From Engraulis encrasicolus (lineage: Eukaryota; Chordata; Actinopteri; Clupeiformes; Engraulidae): a stretch of 64,000 nucleotides of DNA. The DNA lies in the NCBI RefSeq assembly GCF_034702125.1, contig NC_085868.1, forward strand, positions 41,621,859 to 41,685,858, given 5' to 3'. Both the position numbers and the translations under genes were made by a program. Below are positions 1 to 9,100 of the stretch, one piece after another; position 1 is the stretch's first letter, and each line of letters begins with the position of its first letter. The notes beneath the pieces were generated by a model. That model was given only the letters and a program-made list of their open reading frames with translations, did not search any database and was not told the origin of the DNA.

Positions 1-129
1 GTGGTGGGAGAGAGGTGTGAGAGAGAAGTGCTTGAGGTCCAGGTCGGTCCGCACGGAGGAGGAGGAGTGCGCAGGGGAACAGCCGGGCCATGGCTGGCCA
101 CCACCGCCGATGGGGTTGCGTGGTTGTCC
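1..129 (-). CDS. hjurp: hjurp coding exon 13, truncated by window edge
   Basis: Open for all 43 codons to the window edge on the minus strand: GQPRNPIGGGGQPWPGCSPA, then Ser-rich and RTDLDLKHFSLTP. GC-rich like the other exons. The proposed acceptor TTTTTTTGCACACTTCTAG|G is formed by the element end plus the target repeat. It continues exon 12 in frame both with and without the 12-nt splice addition. Confidence 0.58.
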
Positions 130-3100
130 CTAGAAGTGTGCAAAAAAACAAATTGTCATGATGCATCGCAATACTTACTTTCACGACATACTGCATCGAG
201 TCATGACAATGTATTGCAATACTTATTTTCATGATATATTGCGTCGATTCACGACAATGTGTTGTGATACTTATTTTATTTGACAATATGCTGCATCGAT
301 TCATGACAATCGATTATTTAATAATCATAAAATTGAATTTGCCTCCGTCTCATATATTTCAGTAGGAAGAGTAGGTAATATTTCTGTTGTAATGGAAGCA
401 CATGCTAAAATATGCTAAAATGCTTATATAAAAGAAATTGACTTATGAATGTTACACAGCAGCAACTGACAAATGATCTGTATTTTTAGACTCTTAAGTA
501 AATATCGTACTGCATCGGGATAGTACATGAATCACAACGTATCGTGAATTCATGATAGAATCGCAATGTGGCATTTATATTGTGATGGGCATTGAATCGT
601 GAGCCCTTTGTATTGCCAATACCCACCCCTAGTTGTCCCGGCGGACAGCTTTCCTGACGAAGTGTCTGGACGCGCCTCAGCAGGCTGGTCTTGCGCTCCG
701 AATGGAGGCGGCGGCGTCTTCGGACCGGGGTGAGGGAAAGACCCGCCAGCCTGGAACTAGGGATCAATCAATCAATCAATCAGTCAATCTTATTTATATA
801 GCACATCAATCAGTCAATCTTATTTATATAGCACATCAAGCAGTCAATCTTATTTATAAAGCACATAATTTGTCATTCGATGTGCTAGAAAGTAGAGAAA
901 GAAGAAAAACTATATTGTATCACTGCAGAAAATGAAATCTTTGCAAATTAGATTATTTTACTTGTTTCAAGCTAAATATAGCTTACAACAAGTAAAAAAA
1001 TATCAAGTAAAAATATCCTGCCCCAAGGACAAATGTTTGAAAACAGTAATAGTTTAATTTCTAGCTCTAAAGTCCATTTAAAAGTACTAGTTATTATGTG
1101 ATTTTTACTTAAAAAATAAGATTTATTAGATGTGTTGGCTTGATACTAGAAGATTTAAAACAAGATACTGTTGGGGCATTTCTAACTTGGACAGGAAGCT
1201 GGTTCCAGCCTTTGGCAGCATAATGACTAAATGCCATTTTCACCCTGTCTGAATTTGACCCTAGTCACAGCCAGTAGAGGAGACTCTGAAGATTTCTTTT
1301 TTGAAAAACAATAATTCTGTATAATTCTGTATAATTCTTGCTGATACCAAGTACCGATACCATACCTTCACCCCCAACATACAATGAGAATAAATGCATA
1401 GCCATAATTTTTCCACCTGTGATATTTGTTTTATTGTCCATTTCCATGTAGATTTAGATGTAGTAAATATATGAGGCGGCTTTCAAGCTTTCAAGTCAAC
1501 AGAACGTGACGAGATGTTGCATTGTTTCGTGTAATGGCAGTATCGGTATCGGCCAGTGTTTGACGAGTACGACGAGTATAATGAGCAAATATCGGGGCCG
1601 ATATCAATACCAGTATCAGGGCCAATATCAATACCAGTATCAGGGCCGATATCGATACCAGTATCGGTATTGGTGCATCCCTACCTGGAGCCACTGGTGG
1701 AGCCAGGAGAGCTGGCTGTTTTGGCTGCGTTGGTGTGGATCAAGGGGAGCCTGGCTCTGGACGTAGGGCTGCTGAGCCCCACTCCAACTCCAACGCCGCT
1801 CGGGGCGCACAGGCAAGTGGAGGAGCCGCTTCTGAGGTTCGGCGAGTCTGACACGCTTTCCTTAAGGCAGATGTACCTGTTAGGGGTTAGGGGTGCAAAT
1901 CACAGCTTGCATGACAATATGATTCGATATCGATTTCTTGAGGCAGCGATTCGTTTATTTTCAGGACTTAAGACCATTGGGCAGGGGCCAGCGATTCGAT
2001 TATTTTCGATACTTAAGAATGCCCCACGATATGCTAGGATTTGATTCGCTCGTCGGCCGTAGGATCAATGCATAGATACATATCGATTATTATTTATTTA
2101 CATCCCTACCTGTGGTACAGCTCCTGGAACTGCCGGTTGATGTCCTGCATGTTGGACAGTCGACGACCAGGGGAAGAACCAGGGACAGCAGTAGTGGTGG
2201 AGGAGGAGGCCAGAGATGGAGCCACCTGGCGGGCATGGAGGCTGGGGCTGGGGCTGGACCTCCAGCTAGGGCTGTGGAATAAATTGAATTGATATTATTG
2301 CTGTCAAACAATATCAAATTTCATAATATCGAAAACTTCAAAAGGAAAAAGTTAACCGCACACTTGTTTGACTTTATGCTCTTTTATTCAGAGCGAAGTT
2401 TCATAATATCGAATTGAAACAATAATTTTGTCATTTGTTGAGACTGAGCCATTGTGAGCACAGAGCAAACTTGCTACCCAACACTCATGCAGAACACCAC
2501 TGTGTGTTTTTCTATGGCCCTCCACTCACACTGCTGGAGGGAGGGAAGATTGTGAATCGTTTAGCACAATTATTTGCCTTTAAAAGAAATACCGTCTAAA
2601 AAAATCGTGATATAAAATATTGACTGAAATAATCGTAATATTGATTTTTCTCATAATCCAGCAACCCTACAGTACCTCCAGCTGGAGTGCAGCGCCCTCT
2701 GGTGGCTTGGTGAGGGCCTGCCGTTCTTCTGGCTTTGGTGATGGTGCATCGAGGATGCCCGGTAGCTCTCAGGGCGTCTGGGCTGCACGGAGGAGGAGGA
2801 GGAGGGGGGCCTTCGGGAAGAGGATCGATGGTTTGCATTTACTGCCAGTTGAGCAGCAATGGCTATATCAAGGCCAATGCAGATAGCAGGGGTGATAGTG
2901 AAAAAAAATCCTGAGCCTGAACTTTTTTCCCTGCTCTAACGACGACGACAAGATATTGCATAGTGACGTAACGTAGGCCTATTTTGACACATTATTCACA
3001 GTTATATATAACAGTTTTAATAGCCTGTGTATGATTGTATGATTATTTTTCAAGCCTGATAGTAGAAGAAAACCCTGAACCTGTAACACTTTCTGAGATA

Positions 3101-6100
3101 AGAATAACCTAATGGCTAATTATTATCACTGTTTTTTTTTTGTTGCAAACTCTGTCAAGCCTGAAATCAGGCATGGAGCCTGAATACTACCAGCCCTGAG
3201 ATAGAGAATAACCATACCACATTTACAAAACCAACAATCAGTAAATAAATAGATCAAATATGTTTTTTTTTCAATACATACTAAACAGTTTAGAACCTTT
3301 AATGGTGGGACCTTATCAAAAATATCAACAACAGCATCTTTCTTAAAAACCTGCTGCCTTTTCATTCTCAGTGCAGACTGCAGAGCAAGTTAAAATATGC
3401 TTAATAGATAGAGGGCTACAACAAAAATGACAAAGAGCCTCAAAATCGTGCACTCGTGGGTGAATGTGGTAGAAATCATAGCCTAGATGTTAAAAGAACT
3501 GCAATTTTAACCCGCCCCCGGTTGAAATTAAATGTAGCATTCATGAAAACACAGTATATAGAATCTTCACAATATTGATCAATAAATATGGTTCGTTTTT
3601 GAGCTGAGTTCCAGTAGGCTGTGCTTCCCCTAGCTTCCAATAGGAGTCGCCACTGCAAAGAGGGGGTGCATCTCCAGTTAACAAAAACTACGTCGTAAAT
3701 CTACAATAATTTGTCAGAGGGCACCCTCAACTTCTGTAAAAAAAATGAATGACTGGGTGCGCGATAGAAGGTATCAACTTAAAGAAGAAACATCCTGATG
3801 ATGGCTTAAGAGCTGAAACACGTCTGCTTGTGGACATGGTGGTAATCTATCTATCTAAATAATGAGACGTGTTTCAGCTTGTGAGTGCGGATTAATTTCT
3901 TTAAGTCAATGTACAATAAACCAATACGACACCTTGTGCTTTTGGAAGGGGAGCTGTGGAGCCCGTGGTAGCCTGCAGCCTTTGCAGGGCTGGACTTCCT
4001 GGAAGGGGAGCGACGAGAAGAACTCCTCTGAAGGCAGCCGCCGCCGCCGCCGCCAACACCGCCGCTGCTTGGCCACCACCGCTTGTGTGGGCTGCGATTC
4101 TCCTGCACTGAGGAGGAGGAGGAATAGGAGTAGGGCCTTTTGGACGGGGAACTGTGGAGCCTATAGAAGCCTGAGGGCTTAGCAGGGCTAGACTTGGCAG
4201 GAGAGTGACGAGGAAAATTGCTCTGAAGGCCGCCAACGCCGCTGCTGCTGCTGCTCCTTGGCTGCCACCATCTCTGTTTGTCTGGACTGCGATTCTCCAC
4301 GACGGAAGGACACCAGCTGGCGTCCATGTCCATGCCCACGTCCGGACAGGAGAGTGAAGCAGAGCTGCTGTGCATGTGCATGGCTTCTACAGGGTCTCTC
4401 CTGGACGAGCACCTCACAAGATCTGGCTGTTGGAGAGACGACGTCTGAGGAGGCTGCCAGATGAGAGATAGATAGATTACGTGACATTTCATGAAAAAGA
4501 GCTGACGCTTTTTTATCCAAAGCGACTTACAGTTATTTACATGCTCAAGAGCACCTCAGCCATGGAGTGAGATAGGGAGTGGAAGTGGAAATAATTCGAT
4601 CTCCTTAACCACTAGGCCACATTTATTTGTCTTTCCAGAAACTTGTTCTGTGCCATTGACAGTTACAAAAACAGAAAAAAAACATAAAATACAAATACAA
4701 CCCCATCCCCCCCAACCCAACACCCTCCTCATGACAAAAACACAGCATGACATAGGACAAGACAAAAAACCCTCATATTTTATAGAAGAATACAATGGTA
4801 AAGTGCAGTTATCTTACAGTTGGATTCTTATTCAACGACTGCTGCTGCTGCTGCTGCTGAATGCTGATGATGGGACCTCCTCGGACAGGGGAGCGCCACG
4901 AAGCCTTTTGGTTGGCTGCTGAGGAGGAGGAGTAGCCCGTTTCCTCCTGCATGGCACCCCGCTGAGGATGCGGATAGCGCCAACTCGTGCTCGCTGTCTC
5001 CTCCTGGTGGCGTGGAGAGGGATAGTTTTCGGTTGAACCACCGTAGCCACCGTAGCGATAGCCACGATTGGACGGCGAGTTCTGCAAAGCATCCACTCTG
5101 AAGGAGGAAGACCCTGGGGGACCCTCCCAGTGCTTGCGCTGCGCTGCCGCCGCTGGGTTATAATGTCCGGCAACAAAGGGGCCGGTTGCGGATTGAGCAA
5201 GTGGGCTGGCCTTGGCAGGGGAGTGATGACGACTACTCTCGTCCCCTCTACTGAGCCACAAGCCGCGATTTTCCACGACAGCAGCACTACTACTACTACT
5301 GCTGCTGCTGACAGGACCGACGTCTGGATGCAAATGTGAAGCAGCAGCAGAGTAGCTGTGCGCGGCCGTTCTGCCCTGCTGCCACGACGACTGGTGTTGG
5401 GCACCGGAACTCACGGGTGGGGGGCTCCTCGTTAGGTACGTCTGGTTGATGGAGGAGTTGAGGGAGGCGTCAGGGGAGGTGTCAGGGGAGGAGTCAGAGG
5501 AGGGCGGTGAGGTGGTGAGGCTGGAGTCCATGATCAGCACGGGACCTGAAGAAGAAGAAGAAGAAGAAGAAGAAGAAGAAGAAGAAGAAGAAGAAGAAGA
5601 AGAAGAAGAAGAAGAAGAAGAAGAAGAAGAAGAAGAAGAAGAAGAAGAAGAAGAAGAAGAAGAAGAAGAAGAAGAAGAAGAAGAAGAAGATCGAGAAGAA
5701 GATCGAGAAGAAGAAGAAGAAGAAGAACAACAACAACAACAACAACAAGAACAAGAACAAGAAGAAGAAGAAGAAGAAGAAGAAGACGAAGAAGAAGAAG
5801 AAGAAGAAGAAGAAGAAGAAGAAGAACTATTTGTATAGCACAATTCATATGGTACAAGAATTGCAGCTGAATGATAAAACTAAAATAATAAAAAGAAGTA
5901 AAAGATAAAAAAAATAAAAAAATAAACAAATTAAGCTGAAATAAATATAATTTAGTTGAATCAAAAAAGATAACAAATTAAAGTACAGAATATAGGAAGA
6001 AAATAGTAATAGCAACAATAAAATACCTTGAGTGTTCACATGTTTCCTTGGGCTGTCCCTATGGCCCGGAGTTTGGACAGTGTGTGAGGGGGTCCCAGTG

Positions 6101-9100
6101 GGGACCCTCCAAGGCATAGCAGAGGTACCTTGTTGCGGAGGCCTTCGTTGTTTTGGCTGTGCAGCGACTTGACGAGAGGTGACTGACCCACAAACAGAGC
6201 TGTTCACAGAGCTGAAGCCCGGTCGAGAGCTGAGATGCTGCTTGGCCTTGTGGCGCTGGTACTTCCGGCGCACGGCATCTGCCCCCTCGGACACCCAATC
6301 GCGATGAAAGGCCCCGGCAAACTGGCTGATCATGCCAGGATATAAGTCCTGCAGGGTGGGGCCCTCGCTCTGGCTGCTGAAGGTCTGCTCCAGCTCCGGG
6401 TCCTGATCCTCCGGCAACGGCAAATCCAACACACTGCTGGAGGAAGAGGAGGCTCGCGAACACTCCAAGAATGAAGCCCCTAAAAAATAAACAAACAAAA
6501 CAAACAACAACAAAAAAGAAGTTTACTTGTGGGACAAACAATATTGAGTGATGTAAATGGGTCAGTGACGTTTCAGCAGCAGCACACGACAGCCAGTGCC
6601 ACTATTGTATGGATTTTTTTTGTTTATTTTTAATTTTTAGTTGACTATCTAAGAAGCATATTCGTTGCAGCATATCACCCACGTCTTTCACCCAAATTTC
6701 CCCCTTCTTTTTCATTTATACCTTTCTGTAATCCCTTGAATGGCTGAACTGAAGTGAGTGCTTTCAATCTCATTGGGAATGTGTTATAATGCAAAATGTA
6801 CATGTGAATAGTGACAATATTCTATTCAATATTCTATTCTAAGATCATGACATTCAATTTGTATTTGTTTACAGATTAAAATGTTCAATTTAGGTTACAT
6901 ACAATTGTGACATTGTAAACCTTTTAAAATTAAAAAGATGATTTTATGCAGGCACATACCTAGATGACTGTCCATTGCAGTTTCATGCTCCTTGTCTTCA
7001 TTCTCATCAATGTCCTCCTGCATTCACAGAACACAGAAAATACCACAGACAAAAATAAAACATTCTCAGAAGTTAGTCCACCCTCACATTTCTGCAGATT
7101 TTTAAAGATGCAGTATGTTATATTTTTAGTAGTTTAATTCCAGAGATCATGCTGCCCAGATTCACACATTTTCTCATCATCAAATTCTTAAGTATTCATT
7201 ATGATTGGGAAAATAGCACTTTTCATACCGGTGCATGAAAAGGTGCACCTCCTCCATGCCCGCCATTTTGAATTTCCATACATTTCAGACATTTTTAGCA
7301 ACAAAACCTACTGTACTGGATCAATGAAAAGGCATACACCCATCTGCAGAAATGTGAGGGGTCAGTTGTACACAGTCTTTCTGCGCTAGTAGGCTAGGTC
7401 TTGGTGCTATGAAATTAGGCTATGTTATGATCGTTTCCAGCGTTATGTTTTTTTAAGGACTTTTGTTACTGTCTTTGTTTGTGTGTGTGCACACTCACAT
7501 GAACCCCGAACAATTGGTGCCGTGCGGCAGCTCCAGACATAGTGTGTGAATGTGGGAATGTGTATGTTGTATGTGAATTTTGAAAGCGCTTGAATTCAAA
7601 TTCACAGTTGTGATAATGCGCTATATAAATACATGTTGTATTGTATTGTACGGATTTCTGTGATAGGCGTGTACATTGTATATGTGCATTGATTTACTAA
7701 CATGTAGTAAGAAAAGGCACGTAAACCTTCAGGTCAACTAAATGACTGAGTACATCCAGTATTAGAATGAATGAAACTGTTGATGTTTGTCTGCCTCACT
7801 GAAAGTCTGAAAGAATGAAAAACATAACTTAAATCACAATTACCATATTGTCCGGAGCAGTGTTTCCCTTTGCAATTCCCTGTAGGGCACAAATGTGTAT
7901 GAAATGGTTTCAAGTATGAAAGTATGAAGTGGGTCACACACGGATCAATTTGTTATTTATTGGCAATTTATTGTTATTTATTGGAGGTTCTCACCTGTAA
8001 GGAATGCAGGCGTCTCTCTTCCGCAGTTCCATATTGTCGTACTTTCCCTAAATGAGAGTATAATCAAAGGGGCTAGATTAATAAAGAGGATTCAAACCCT
8101 GCCCACCCAATGCAAAAGAGTATACAATACAATATACAATATCTTTTATTTGTCATTGTGACAAGCACAACGAAATTGTGCATTCCTTGTTGAGGCAAAA
8201 ATAAAAATAAAATAAAAAATGGAACAAAAAAGAATGGCATGTATATAAAAACTATGCTTTTGATGCACAATTCAGTTCTGTGATGGCCGCTGCATAGAAA
8301 CTGTTTTTCAGTCTGTTTGTCCTTGTCTTCATGGACCTGAATCTCCTGCCCGATGGCAGCAATTCAAAAAGACTGTGACCTGGGTGGAATGTGTCTCTCA
8401 GAATGCACTTGGCCTTTTTTAGGCAGCGGGTGCTGTGTAGGCCCTCCAAAGATGGAAGAGGGCAGCTAATGATGTGTGTGCTCAAGTTGGGTCTCCTAAG
8501 GGGGCGTTGTCCCCTCCTCCTTCTTCGCTTTTTTAGGTGTTTCCACAAGAAGTGCTCCTAAGAAAGGTCCTAAGAAAGGTCTCCTAACCAAATGTCTCCT
8601 AAAGGGGCGTTCATCCGACATCACATGGATACCAGAAAAGAACCAGAATGACGTATCTCTGTCTATAAGATCTCTGGTAGAATCATGCAGGGTGTCATGA
8701 CTGTGGACCTCTACAGATGAATTCACTAACAAAGTAAGCAAGAGAAGAATAATCAGGATTGCTTTATAGGAATTATTAGGATGTAGATCAGGGATACTTA
8801 ATTATAAGCCCCAGAGGGCCAGTTTTTCCAAATTCCTTCCAATGAAGGGTCAAAATAAGAGCCGACAGCACGATCGGACCAAAAAACTAAAACATTTATA
8901 TTTTATTTTTTCAGAACTATTTGAGGGCCACGGAAACATGCCCCGTAGGCCACAAATGGCCCACAGGCCGCTATTTAACTATAGGGGATGTAGATAGTCG
9001 TCATATCTATTACCACTAAATATCTATTACCACTAAATATACACAGCAGATACGCCAAATCGTAGCATATCTAGTAGATGACCATTACTAGAGCCAGTCT

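Noticed and set aside
5446..5838. Long poly-Glu frame opposite hjurp exon 7
   Set aside because: Translation of the GAA repeat on the non-coding strand.
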